Positions 27,697 to 35,041 of a DNA stretch of 49,564 nt are shown piece by piece. A program made the position numbers and the translations under genes. The stretch is from positions 1-49,564 of the forward strand of contig QYQA01000060.1 in assembly GCA_007280285.1 (NCBI GenBank), written 5' to 3'. This DNA is from Methylococcus sp. GTDB lineage: Bacteria > Pseudomonadota > Gammaproteobacteria > Methylococcales > Methylococcaceae. How positions within the stretch are numbered: position 1 is the stretch's first letter; each line of letters begins with the position of its first letter. A model generated the notes under the pieces. That model saw nothing but the letters and a program-made list of their open reading frames with translations. It did not search any database and was not told the DNA's origin.

Positions 27697-27732
27697 GGGC
27701 GTTAACCGCCCTTACCCTTGGAGGTCAGCCTG

Positions 27733-29052
27733 ATGCCTGCCACCGATCGTTGCGCCTATGTGGAATGGTTTCGGGGCTCCGCGCCCTACATCAACGCCCA
27801 TCGCGGCAAGACCTTTGTCATTTATTTCGGGGGCGAAGCGGTTGCAGACCCAACATTCAAGACGCTGCTGCATGACGTTGCACTCCTTCACAGCCTCGGC
27901 ATCCGGCTGGTCTTAGTCCATGGCATGCGGCCGCAGATTGATGAGCGACTGAGCCGCCGCCGGCTGACGGCCACCTATTTTAACGGGCTTCGGGTCACCG
28001 ACGACGCGGCCTTAGAGTGCGTCAAAGAGGCCGCAGGAACGGTCCGCGTCGAAATCGAGGCGCTGCTCTCGATGGGGCTCCCCAATTCGCCCATGGCCGG
28101 CGCCGAGCTGCGCGTGGCCTCTGGAAACTTTGTGATCGCTCGCCCGGTCGGGGTTCGCGATGGCGTCGACTTCCAGCACACCGGCGAAGTGCGCCGGATT
28201 GATGCCTCTGGCATTCGGGAGGTTCTCGATCTTGGCAAGATGGTCATGCTCTCAGCGGTAGGCTATTCACCCACGGGTGAAATCTTTAACCTTCGCTCGG
28301 AAGACGTGGCCACCCAGACCGCGATTGCCCTCAAGGCTGACAAATTGGTCCTTTTAGGCGAAGGCGACTGCCGCGCCGCTTTGGATGGCGCTTTGATCCG
28401 CCAATTGACGAGTGAGGAAACCCGACAGCTGCTCGATCAAGGCCCTCTCGAGAATGATCAGATTCGGCCTGATCTTGAGGCGGCGGTCGCCGCATGCGAT
28501 CAGGGGGTTGAACGCGCACATTATCTCAATGGGCAGGTGGATGGCGCGCTGCTGCTCGAGTTCTTTACCCGCGATGGGGTCGGCACCCTGATCAGTCAGA
28601 CGCCTTTTGAAACCCTTCGGCCCGCATCCGTCAGTGATGTCCCGGGCATCTTAGGTCTCATCGTTCCCTTGGAGGAGGCCGGCATCCTGGTCAAGCGCGA
28701 CAGGGAGCGCCTTGAAAGTGATTTGAGGGACTATACGGTCATTGATCGCGATGGCACGGTGATTGGGTGTGCGGCCCTTCACGCCTATCCAGAATCCGCT
28801 CAAGGAGAAGTTGCCTGTCTCGTTCTTCACCCCGATTATCGCTGCGAGCAGCGCGGGGCTCGACTGTTGGAATCCCTCGAGTCGACAGCCTCGAGCCTGA
28901 ACCTCCAGCAACTCTTTGCCCTGACCACACAGACCGCGCACTGGTTCAGGGAGCGGGGATTTGAGCCCGCCGACATCAGCGACCTCCCCCCCGCTCGACA
29001 GACCCGCTACAATCCCGAGAGAAACTCTAAGATCCTGATCAAAGTCTTATAG
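27733..29052 (+). CDS. argA: N-acetylglutamate synthase ArgA
   Basis: A 439-residue bifunctional-type N-acetylglutamate synthase, the first step of arginine synthesis. The N-terminal amino acid kinase-like domain (about 1-290; YFGGEAV, LVHGMRPQID) mediates arginine feedback, and the C-terminal GNAT domain has the acetyl-CoA loop in LHPDYRCEQRGARLLESLE. The ATG at 27733 has GGAGG eight bases upstream; an in-frame TTG at 27718 overlaps the same ribosome site. It lies 36 bases after copD on the same strand. Confidence 0.95.
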   Translation: MPATDRCAYVEWFRGSAPYINAHRGKTFVIYFGGEAVADPTFKTLLHDVALLHSLGIRLVLVHGMRPQIDERLSRRRLTATYFNGLRVTDDAALECVKEAAGTVRVEIEALLSMGLPNSPMAGAELRVASGNFVIARPVGVRDGVDFQHTGEVRRIDASGIREVLDLGKMVMLSAVGYSPTGEIFNLRSEDVATQTAIALKADKLVLLGEGDCRAALDGALIRQLTSEETRQLLDQGPLENDQIRPDLEAAVAACDQGVERAHYLNGQVDGALLLEFFTRDGVGTLISQTPFETLRPASVSDVPGILGLIVPLEEAGILVKRDRERLESDLRDYTVIDRDGTVIGCAALHAYPESAQGEVACLVLHPDYRCEQRGARLLESLESTASSLNLQQLFALTTQTAHWFRERGFEPADISDLPPARQTRYNPERNSKILIKVL

Positions 29053-29061
29053 TCTTATGGC

Positions 29062-29424
29062 TTAAGGCGTCTTGTGATCCTCGACACAGGCGTAGGTCGC
29101 CGCATTGCTCTTCATCATCAGGGAGGCGGGATATTTCCCCTCAATCACAAACTCCCGTACTTCCTCGCTGGTCACCCGCTTGCTTTCTTCCTTCGCAATA
29201 CAAGCACAGACTGTAGTGACCTCTGCAAGAAGAACACCGGATCCTTTCATCGCCGCCTTTTCATTCTCAACGCACATCTCGGTGAACTTTTTTTCAAATT
29301 CTCTGTGGTTCTCCTCACTCACCGGCGTCGTCGACCAAGCGGCACCCGAGCTTAGCAGTGAGGCCGCAATGAGCGTCATGGACATCAAACACTCAGAAAG
29401 GGGTCTTTTATTGTTGTTCATCAT
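29062..29424 (-). CDS. Small secreted cysteine-containing protein of unknown function
   Basis: A 120-residue protein not recognised as a named family. A signal peptide covers about residues 1-31 (LMSMTLIAASLLSSGAAWS). The mature part contains four cysteines (TEMCVENE, TVCACIAKEE, ATYACVEDH), consistent with two disulfides in the periplasm, and is otherwise helical and charged. It is convergent with argA and divergent from the J-domain gene. A second ATG directly follows the first. No role is inferred. Confidence 0.7.
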   Translation of the reverse strand: MMNNNKRPLSECLMSMTLIAASLLSSGAAWSTTPVSEENHREFEKKFTEMCVENEKAAMKGSGVLLAEVTTVCACIAKEESKRVTSEEVREFVIEGKYPASLMMKSNAATYACVEDHKTP

Positions 29425-29518
29425 TTTGTCCCAAAGTGGTTAAGGCGCTCAATTGTAAGCCATCCCTCCAACCCGCACGCAATGCCTGTCGCCCCTTCCA
29501 ACGCTGATGGAGCCTCCC

Positions 29519-30595
29519 ATGATCCCACCAAAATCGCCAATCATCGCCCTCAAGCCCAAGACGAAAGGGGCACCAAAAAGCCGCGCCCATGACCAATTCA
29601 ATAAGCTTATCGATAAAATAGAACAGCATAAACAAAGGCTAACAGCATGGAACGAAGCCATTGCACAGCATCACGAAGAGCGCTCTTTGATTTTTATGCC
29701 GCTTATCCACCGCTTCATCGCTGCCAAAGAACAGTTAGCGAGGCAACTCGATCGGGCCATGGACGATGATCGTTTTAGGCAGCGAGAGAGAGACAAACTC
29801 GCGGGGCTCATTCTTGATCTCATCGAGCCTCTTATCGACCAAGGCGGTGCCGATCACCTCAAACCCCTCTACGACAAACACAGTCCGATCAGCTACGACT
29901 TTGGGATGGCCGCCCTCGATGAGGAGCTCGAAACGCTAATGCGGGAAGACTCCGATCACGAAGCATTCTTCGATAACACCCTCACCGACGCAGAGATGGA
30001 AGCCATTCAGCAACGACTTCTCGAAGAAGAAATGGCTTTTGAGCGCTTAGAAGCGGAGCGGATGGCGGAGCGCCAAAAAAAACGGCGCACACCAAAAAAA
30101 AAGGAAACCGTGGACGTCAGTCAATCCATTCAAGCGGTCTTTCGACAGCTGGCCAGCGCCCTTCACCCCGACCGTGAACTAGATCCTGAGGAGAAAATAA
30201 GAAAGACGGCCTTGATGCAGAATATCAATGTGGCCTACCAACATCGGGACCTGTTGAAGCTTCTCGAATGGCAGCGCACCCTTGAACCCAACGATCACGA
30301 CCATGCCCTGCGACTTCCCGAACAAACGATCAAACACTATAACCAACTCTTAAGGCAACAACTCAAAAAGCTTCAGAACGACATCGCGGACATCGACGGA
30401 CGCTATCGAGATCACTTAGGACTGGGGCCACGCCAAACCTGTTGCCCCGACCTTTTATTGCAGCGCCTGCGCCAAGATATGGCGGCCATCAAACAAGACC
30501 TTCAGGAAACCGACAAGACGATCAAGACCGCTCGACATCACGAGAGTTTGGCCTTCTGGTTAAGAGCACTCCCAAAATCAAATCGCCCTCTTTAA
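29519..30595 (+). CDS. J-domain-like protein with flanking coiled coils
   Basis: A 358-residue cytosolic protein. Long charged helical regions (residues about 20-60 and 270-345) flank a central J-domain-like segment (about 195-250), with HPD in FRQLASALHPDRELDPEEK. A basic patch (QKKRRTPKKKE) lies just before it. The HPD tripeptide suggests it stimulates an Hsp70 such as DnaK, but no zinc-finger or DnaJ C-terminal domain is present. ATG 29519 has GGAG six bases upstream; an ATG at 29507 is an alternative. Related J proteins of unknown role are common in gammaproteobacteria. Confidence 0.78.
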   Translation: MIPPKSPIIALKPKTKGAPKSRAHDQFNKLIDKIEQHKQRLTAWNEAIAQHHEERSLIFMPLIHRFIAAKEQLARQLDRAMDDDRFRQRERDKLAGLILDLIEPLIDQGGADHLKPLYDKHSPISYDFGMAALDEELETLMREDSDHEAFFDNTLTDAEMEAIQQRLLEEEMAFERLEAERMAERQKKRRTPKKKETVDVSQSIQAVFRQLASALHPDRELDPEEKIRKTALMQNINVAYQHRDLLKLLEWQRTLEPNDHDHALRLPEQTIKHYNQLLRQQLKKLQNDIADIDGRYRDHLGLGPRQTCCPDLLLQRLRQDMAAIKQDLQETDKTIKTARHHESLAFWLRALPKSNRPL

Positions 30596-30606
30596 CCAGG
30601 GCTCGA

Positions 30607-30635
30607 TTGACGGAATGCTTTCGAGCTACTAGTGT
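30607..30635 (+). promoter_or_regulatory. Candidate fnr promoter
   Basis: TTGACG (30607-30612) and TAGTGT (30630-30635) are separated by 17 bases, in the 72-base gap before fnr. The -35 is good and the -10 weak. Confidence 0.4.
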
Positions 30636-30667
30636 TGTGTTTTTATACATGAGGAACCCCTGACCAG

Positions 30668-31423
30668 ATGACCGCCCACCCGCCTTTAAGGGCCCACCAC
30701 TTCGTCAAAGTCGCCTGTGAGGACTGCAACCTCACCAGAATTTGTCTCCCGAAAGACCTCGAAGATGATGGCATCAAGGATCTTTCTAAAGTCGTCCGCC
30801 GTGACCGCACCCTCCAAAAAGGGGAAACCCTCTATTGGGCCGGTGAAAGTTTCAGTGGTATCTATGCGCTAAAATCAGGCTCCGCCAAACTGGTCCATAC
30901 CGATCGTCAAGGTCGGGAAACGATTATCTCCCTGGTGCTTCCTGGGGAGCTGTTCGGCTTTGATGGCCTCACCGCCAAAGAACATCGCTGCGCGCTGGTC
31001 GCCCTTGAGACCAGTCGTTACTGTGAACTGGCCTCGAGCGATCTTGAGCCTCTCGCCAAAAAGATTCCAAGCCTTCAGCACATCCTCCTTGAACGGAGCT
31101 GTGAACAGATGGATCAGGTGGTGGAGCAGCTGGCTGCCAGCCAACGTCCCGCGGAAGAGCGTCTGGCCGGCTTCCTTCTAGACCTTGCCAGCCGTTACCA
31201 GCGCCGAGGCTTCCCTTTTGAATCCTTCAACCTGAGCCTCACCCGCCAAGATATCGGCCATCACTTGGGCCTCGCGCTTGAAACCGTCAGCCGCCTTCTC
31301 GGTCGGCTGGAATCAGCGGGCATCATCAAAGTGCAGGGAAAAAGGATTCAGCTCCTCGATATCAATGGTTTGAAAACCGCTGCAGGTCAACCGGAGGAAC
31401 GTTCGGCATCAACCTTGATCTAG
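30668..31423 (+). CDS. fnr: Oxygen-sensing regulator FNR
   Basis: A 251-residue Crp/Fnr-family regulator with the oxygen-sensing cysteine set C17-x2-C20-x5-C26 plus C119, as in E. coli FNR (20, 23, 29, 122). This set holds a [4Fe-4S] cluster that permits dimerisation without oxygen. The cyclic-nucleotide-fold beta barrel follows, then the dimer helix. The C-terminal helix-turn-helix (TRQDIGHHLGLALETVSRLLGRLE) has the recognition E-x-x-S-R that reads TTGAT half sites. The gene ends inside a 28-base palindrome whose centre is a perfect FNR box, and another near-perfect box lies 725 bases downstream. Confidence 0.95.
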   Translation: MTAHPPLRAHHFVKVACEDCNLTRICLPKDLEDDGIKDLSKVVRRDRTLQKGETLYWAGESFSGIYALKSGSAKLVHTDRQGRETIISLVLPGELFGFDGLTAKEHRCALVALETSRYCELASSDLEPLAKKIPSLQHILLERSCEQMDQVVEQLAASQRPAEERLAGFLLDLASRYQRRGFPFESFNLSLTRQDIGHHLGLALETVSRLLGRLESAGIIKVQGKRIQLLDINGLKTAAGQPEERSASTLI

Positions 31424-31435
31424 ATCAAGGTTGAT
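31408..31435. promoter_or_regulatory. 28-bp perfect palindrome with a consensus FNR box at the fnr stop codon
   Basis: The 28 bases are perfectly self-complementary. The core (31415-31428) reads TTGAT-CTAG-ATCAA, an exact match to the FNR consensus TTGAT-N4-ATCAA. The fnr stop TAG lies at 31421-31423. In RNA it could also fold as an 11-base-pair stem, but no T run follows, so it is a poor terminator. It may control the transcript that would end at the 31555 terminator. Confidence 0.65.
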
Positions 31436-31482
31436 GGGACCAAGGATTAACCAAGGACAATGAACCTTGGGTTAGATCCCCT

Positions 31483-31588
31483 TATCATTTCACCAACGAC
31501 ACGGTTTGAAGTCAGACCTCACCGTTCCCGTTGAAAGACCTACAACAGCATTTGGCGCGCAACCCCCGGGGTCGGCGCGCTTTTTTTT
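31483..31588 (+). ncRNA. Candidate FNR-linked small RNA (predicted)
   Basis: A possible transcript of about 95 bases: TATCAT (31483-31488) could be a -10, giving a start near 31495, and the strong terminator ends it at 31588. The FNR-box centre (31421.5) would then sit about 73 bases upstream, close to a known class I position (-71.5). No reading frame of interest is seen. ACGGT at 31501 can pair with ACCGT at 31521. This resembles FNR-activated small RNAs such as FnrS in logic only; there is no sequence evidence of homology. Confidence 0.35.
31555..31588 (+). terminator. Intrinsic terminator downstream of fnr
   Basis: GCGCGC (31555-31560) pairs with GCGCGC (31575-31580), with an inner ACCC/GGGT stem. 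A run of eight T follows (31581-31588). It ends transcription from fnr or from a separate small transcript in the gap. Confidence 0.88.
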
Positions 31589-31888
31589 GGTTCTCGCTTC
31601 ATAGTAGCCCTAACGACGACATCGTTTGGTGATGGGGCTCAGTAACTTCAGCGCAGCGGGATCTTAAAGCCATCAAAAATGCTGAGGGCCCTCTGAAGCC
31701 TCTCAATTTGACCCATGAGGTAGGGAGGGACTCATCGCCTTAGGGGCCTGCGTGGGTCTATGCCATTATTTGACGCAAAAGCAGCCACGTCCATGATTGT
31801 GGCCTTTTGAAGACCTTCAACCATGCCGTGACCCAACGCCTCCTCGAGGGGATATTCCCCTCGAGGACAGTCTAGAAAAGCAAACCCT
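31589..31888. other. Gene-poor spacer with a 12-bp hairpin
   Basis: No convincing gene is seen in these 300 bases. The only strong structure is a perfect 12-base-pair inverted repeat (31841-31852 with 31856-31867, loop TAT), 21 bases downstream of the small membrane-protein stop on the minus strand. No T run follows on either strand, so it looks like an mRNA-end stabilising hairpin or a protein site rather than a standard terminator. Confidence 0.5.
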
Positions 31889-32053
31889 TTAAGGGGCGTG
31901 CTTGTACGCTGAATTGCTTGAATCCTCAGCGATCGCCTTCGCGGCGGTCGCATATTTGCCATGCTCAGAGCCCTTGACGATGAACAATGTCACGACCACA
32001 GCAAGAACCAAGCCGCCGATATATACCCAAAAGAGATCTTTTTCTTCAGTCAT
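31889..32053 (-). CDS. 54-residue single-helix membrane protein, probably FNR-controlled
   Basis: A small membrane protein with an acidic N terminus (MTEEKDLFW), one hydrophobic helix (about residues 9-27) and a hydrophilic C-terminal tail (YATAAKAIAEDSSNSAYKHAP). ATG 32053 is chosen because GGAGG lies seven bases before it; upstream in-frame ATGs lack this. A near-consensus FNR box lies about 95 bases upstream. Size and regulation recall the small accessory subunits of respiratory oxidases, but the sequence is not recognised and no function is claimed. Confidence 0.72.
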   Translation of the reverse strand: MTEEKDLFWVYIGGLVLAVVVTLFIVKGSEHGKYATAAKAIAEDSSNSAYKHAP

Positions 32054-32119
32054 TAGATGTTCCTCCAAAATCATGTGCTTTTCTTTCAACCCCGTTCTGC
32101 TAACGCTGAACGTGGGATA

Positions 32120-32161
32120 AGACTAGTGGAGGTTAAGAATGAAGACTTTGACCAAGATCAA
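32120..32161 (-). promoter_or_regulatory. FNR-dependent promoter of the 54-residue membrane protein
   Basis: On the minus strand TTGAT-CTTG-GTCAA (32161-32148) matches nine of ten FNR-consensus positions. A -10 candidate TAGTCT (32125-32120) sits exactly where a class II site centred at -41.5 would place it. No -35 hexamer is needed in that architecture. The regulator gene fnr is 725 bases away. Confidence 0.55.
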
Positions 32162-32203
32162 AAAAGAAGACGAGATTTAACGGGTAGACGAAAAAAAAGA
32201 CGT

Positions 32204-32920
32204 CTATTGGGCCATGAGGATCAGTTCGCTCGCGGCATCATCAAGCGTCACCTTAAAATGGCGAAGAAAGCTCATCCCTAAAAGCTGCTGTCCCTTGAGT
32301 TTGTCATCCGCCATGAAGGCCACCTCCACATCGGCGACTTCGGCATGCCCCAGGCTGACCCGACTCAACCGTCCAATCTGAACCGGCTCGGTGCCACTGG
32401 CGGTTTGGCTGGTCCCCGACCGAAGGGTCTCTGGAGTGAATCCAAGAGCACCCTCTAAGGAGGCCGGCAATACCAACAAAGAGGCTCCGGTATCGATCAG
32501 CAGGGTCAAGGTCTTCGTCCCTGAAGGCCCCGTCAAACGCACCTCGACCTCATGATGAGAACCCTGACGATGGGTGGACACTTGGGTCACCCCGGATGAC
32601 TGGCGGGATAAAGGAGCACCCCTTGCACCGAGAATACGAACCGATTCGATGACCCCGGGCTTTGCGAGCGTCATGGTGTAGTTGTAGCCCTCTAACCACC
32701 GGCGGACCTGCCTTAAGGGGTCCCCCGTGGGCGGCTGGACCATCAAAGGCTCCAGTCGATCAGCCCCTTCGATACGGAACCCTGTTTGGTGGGCTAGGGC
32801 CTCAAGGGCCTCATTTAGAGGCTGTTGGCCTTCTAAAGCCTCAAGGCGACTGATCGTGAGGGAGGCGATCAGGACCCCGCCCAACGCCAGCACCCTTCGC
32901 GCTGATAACCCCCATTTCAC
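32204..32920 (-). CDS. Retropepsin-like aspartic protease (clan AA), exported
   Basis: A 238-residue protein with an N-terminal signal or anchor (VLALGGVLIASLTIS). Residues about 30-97 resemble a secretin/TonB-type short N-terminal domain (ALEALAHQTGFRIEG). A clan AA protease domain follows, with active-site D143-T-G-A-S147 and the later LLGMSFLRHFKVTLDD flap/hydrophobic-Gly region. Enzymes of this type act as dimers. The GTG start overlaps the upstream mtdB-like stop (GTGA, 32917-32920), so it is probably coupled to C1 metabolism genes. Its substrate is unknown. Confidence 0.85.
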   Translation of the reverse strand: MKWGLSARRVLALGGVLIASLTISRLEALEGQQPLNEALEALAHQTGFRIEGADRLEPLMVQPPTGDPLRQVRRWLEGYNYTMTLAKPGVIESVRILGARGAPLSRQSSGVTQVSTHRQGSHHEVEVRLTGPSGTKTLTLLIDTGASLLVLPASLEGALGFTPETLRSGTSQTASGTEPVQIGRLSRVSLGHAEVADVEVAFMADDKLKGQQLLGMSFLRHFKVTLDDAASELILMAQ

Positions 32921-33831
32921 ACTAATCGCCGCGCTTCTTCGAAGGCCCGACGAAAATCAATATACAACGGCGTTTCGCTGCTCAACAAAGAGGCCAACAG
33001 GGCGTTCTGCAACTTGTATTTGATATCCCCGACCGCGAGGGCGCCAATCCCTAAGGCGCCTGCTGCGTTCACCGCGTGAAGCAGCGGTTCGCCATCATGA
33101 CTGCGCTTAATCCCCTCGATGCCAAGCGGCGGGACCGCATTCACATCCCCAGCGACCTTCAGCTGGGTCGCATCGGATAAGACGCTGGCATTAAGGACCT
33201 GAACACCCGCCTTAGCCGTACAGAAAATGACATCGGCCTGGGCGAGGAGACGCGCCTTATCGGCATCAGAACTGGCATAGGTACCCACCATCGTTGAACC
33301 GCAACGCTCGTTATATTCCCGCGCCTTGTCGAGGGCATGATCGACATTGAATGGATCAACAATGGTGACATTAGCCCCGGCTAAGGAGGCAATGACCGCC
33401 GTTGCAATCCCGACAGGGCCGGTGCCACCGAAGACCACGGCCTGGGCCCCTTTGAGTTCATCGCCATGACGGGATTTGAGTTGCCGCTCGACACAGGCCA
33501 CCAAGGCGGCGGCGGTCGTAAAGGCACCGCTCGGGTCCGCTAAAACGGAGACCACAAACGGGGGAACCATGGCCTTCCGCGCCGCCTCGAGCATATTGAG
33601 CGCCACGCCGATATCCCGGCCACCAATAAAAATACCCGTCCGTTTGACGCCAGAGGGGCCTCTCGAAAAGATCGCATCTTGAACTAAGCCATTGACCTGA
33701 TCCAGCTGAACGTTGTCAGTGGGAAAAACGTGGTCAAAGCCGGCATCGACCGCCATGTTGATGTCAAAGGGGCTGACATGGGGCATCGGGTCCAGCATGT
33801 GAAGGACGCTGCGTTTTTCAGCTTTTTGCAT
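32917..33831 (-). CDS. mtdB: Methylene-tetrahydromethanopterin dehydrogenase paralogue (probable NAD type)
   Basis: A 304-residue MtdB-family enzyme that oxidises methylene-H4MPT to methenyl-H4MPT in formaldehyde oxidation. Landmarks are HVSPFDINMAVDAGFD, KRTGIFIGGRD, DPSGAFTTAAALVA and VAGDVNAVPPLGIEGI. In the Rossmann fold GGTGPVG is followed by ANVTIVDPFNVDHA, where the Asp after the second strand suggests NAD preference. The start is ATG 33831 with GGAGG seven bases upstream; in-frame sequence further up lacks this. It follows its paralogue by 48 bases. The two are roughly half identical by eye. Confidence 0.9.
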   Translation of the reverse strand: MQKAEKRSVLHMLDPMPHVSPFDINMAVDAGFDHVFPTDNVQLDQVNGLVQDAIFSRGPSGVKRTGIFIGGRDIGVALNMLEAARKAMVPPFVVSVLADPSGAFTTAAALVACVERQLKSRHGDELKGAQAVVFGGTGPVGIATAVIASLAGANVTIVDPFNVDHALDKAREYNERCGSTMVGTYASSDADKARLLAQADVIFCTAKAGVQVLNASVLSDATQLKVAGDVNAVPPLGIEGIKRSHDGEPLLHAVNAAGALGIGALAVGDIKYKLQNALLASLLSSETPLYIDFRRAFEEARRLV

Positions 33832-33879
33832 CAAAAGACCTCCAAGGCGTGATGATTCATTGGGGGATGACCTCAAAAT

Positions 33880-34794
33880 CTAGTTCGCGCGCGCGAATTC
33901 ACGGGCGAGCTCGAACGCATCATCAAAGCTGAGATAAATCGGGTGCGTCGTTTCCCGCATGCGCTTTAACAAAGCACTCTGGGTTTTATACTTAATATGG
34001 CCAATCGCGAGGGCGCCCACCCCTAAAGCGCCACTTTCAGAGCCTGCGATCGGGTGAGCCCGGTGATGCGCATCAAGACCTGCGATCCCCGAGGGTGGCA
34101 CCGCATTGACATCGGCAGCAATTTTGAGGGATGAAGCGAGCGCGATGAGTTCGCTGCTGAGGACTTCAATGCCGGCCGCAGCCGTTGCAAACACAATGTC
34201 GGCATCGGTGATCAGATCCCCTTTGTGGGCATCAGCATCGCCAATGATCTGAGTCTGACCATCACCGAATTCGCTATCGCAAAGATGCGCCATGGCCTGA
34301 GCCTTCTCCAGCTGGCGACCGATGATCGTGACCTCAGCGCCGGCTTTGGCGGCCAGTGTGGCTGCAATCTGCCCGACCGGGCCGGTGCCTCCAAGGGCTA
34401 GAACCTTCTTGCCTTCGAGGGTCGTATGGAAATGGTGTTCAAGCGCCTGTTCCACTACAGCGACCATGGCAGCGGCCGTGGTAAACGCACCACTTGGATC
34501 CGCAAACACCGACACCTCAAAGGGAGGGACCATCGACTTCATGGCGCTCCTGACCATGTCGACGGCCATCTTGGCATCGCGACCACCGATAAAGATGCCG
34601 GTCCGCTTGAGGCCGCCTGGGCTTCTTGAAAAGATGGCGTCCTGAACGAGAGCCTGGATGTCTTGAGGCTCCACATGGAGGTAAGGAATCGCCGAGGTCC
34701 ACCCTGCATCGAGGGCCATGTTGACATCAAACGGGCTGAGATTCTTCTCCGGCGTGAACATATGAAGAATATAGGGCTTTTCCAGCTTTTCCAT
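33880..34794 (-). CDS. mtdB: Methylene-tetrahydromethanopterin dehydrogenase (probable NADP type)
   Basis: A 304-residue MtdB-family enzyme, first gene of the pair. It has NLSPFDVNMALDAGW, KRTGIFIGGRDAK, DPSGAFTTAAAMVAVVEQ and IAADVNAVPPSGIAGLD. After GGTGPVG the loop reads EVTIIGRQLEKAQ. The Gly-Arg pattern with a downstream Lys is like the NADP-binding loop of MtdA (GRKLDKAQ), so NADP preference is inferred, whereas the downstream copy carries Asp at the equivalent point. The overall sequence is nevertheless closer to MtdB than to MtdA. H4MPT enzymes mark the organism as a methylotroph or formaldehyde oxidiser. Confidence 0.9.
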   Translation of the reverse strand: MEKLEKPYILHMFTPEKNLSPFDVNMALDAGWTSAIPYLHVEPQDIQALVQDAIFSRSPGGLKRTGIFIGGRDAKMAVDMVRSAMKSMVPPFEVSVFADPSGAFTTAAAMVAVVEQALEHHFHTTLEGKKVLALGGTGPVGQIAATLAAKAGAEVTIIGRQLEKAQAMAHLCDSEFGDGQTQIIGDADAHKGDLITDADIVFATAAAGIEVLSSELIALASSLKIAADVNAVPPSGIAGLDAHHRAHPIAGSESGALGVGALAIGHIKYKTQSALLKRMRETTHPIYLSFDDAFELAREFARAN

Positions 34795-34967
34795 GGGACG
34801 GCTCTCTAGAAGATCGGGGGATAGAATGAACTTGAAAGGTCGTCGCCTTCATCGCGGATGACCCTCCTCAAAGCGCGCGAGGATAGCATATTCACAACCG
34901 CCGAAGGGATGCCGAGTGATCCTCAGGATGACAAGGAGGCCACAGCACGATGACACACACCTGTCAA

Positions 34968-34995
34968 TTGCGCGGACCTTAAAACCCCGTATAAT
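34968..34995 (+). promoter_or_regulatory. metK promoter
   Basis: TTGCGC (34968-34973) and a perfect TATAAT (34990-34995) are separated by 16 bases. The expected start lies about 40 bases before the metK GTG. No SAM riboswitch fold was recognised in the remaining 247-base gap after mtdB. Confidence 0.6.
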
Positions 34996-35041
34996 CGTCG
35001 GTTAATTGTTTTTTTTACTTCACCTGAGGATCAGCAGCACC

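Noticed and set aside
31408-31435. The palindrome at the fnr stop as an ordinary terminator
   Set aside because: No T run follows, and a much better terminator lies at 31555-31588; the exact FNR consensus in its centre is a better explanation. A CRP site was also considered, but the half sites are TTGAT, not TGTGA.
31732-31962. Minus-strand frame of 76 codons downstream of the small membrane protein
   Set aside because: Its N-terminal part overlaps the better supported 54-residue gene and spans the 12-bp hairpin. A shorter version from an internal ATG has only about 30 codons and a poorly spaced ribosome site.
32057-32281. Plus-strand frame of 74 codons between the small membrane protein and the aspartic protease
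   Set aside because: It runs antisense over the FNR-box promoter and the protease end, with low-complexity basic sequence and no ribosome site.
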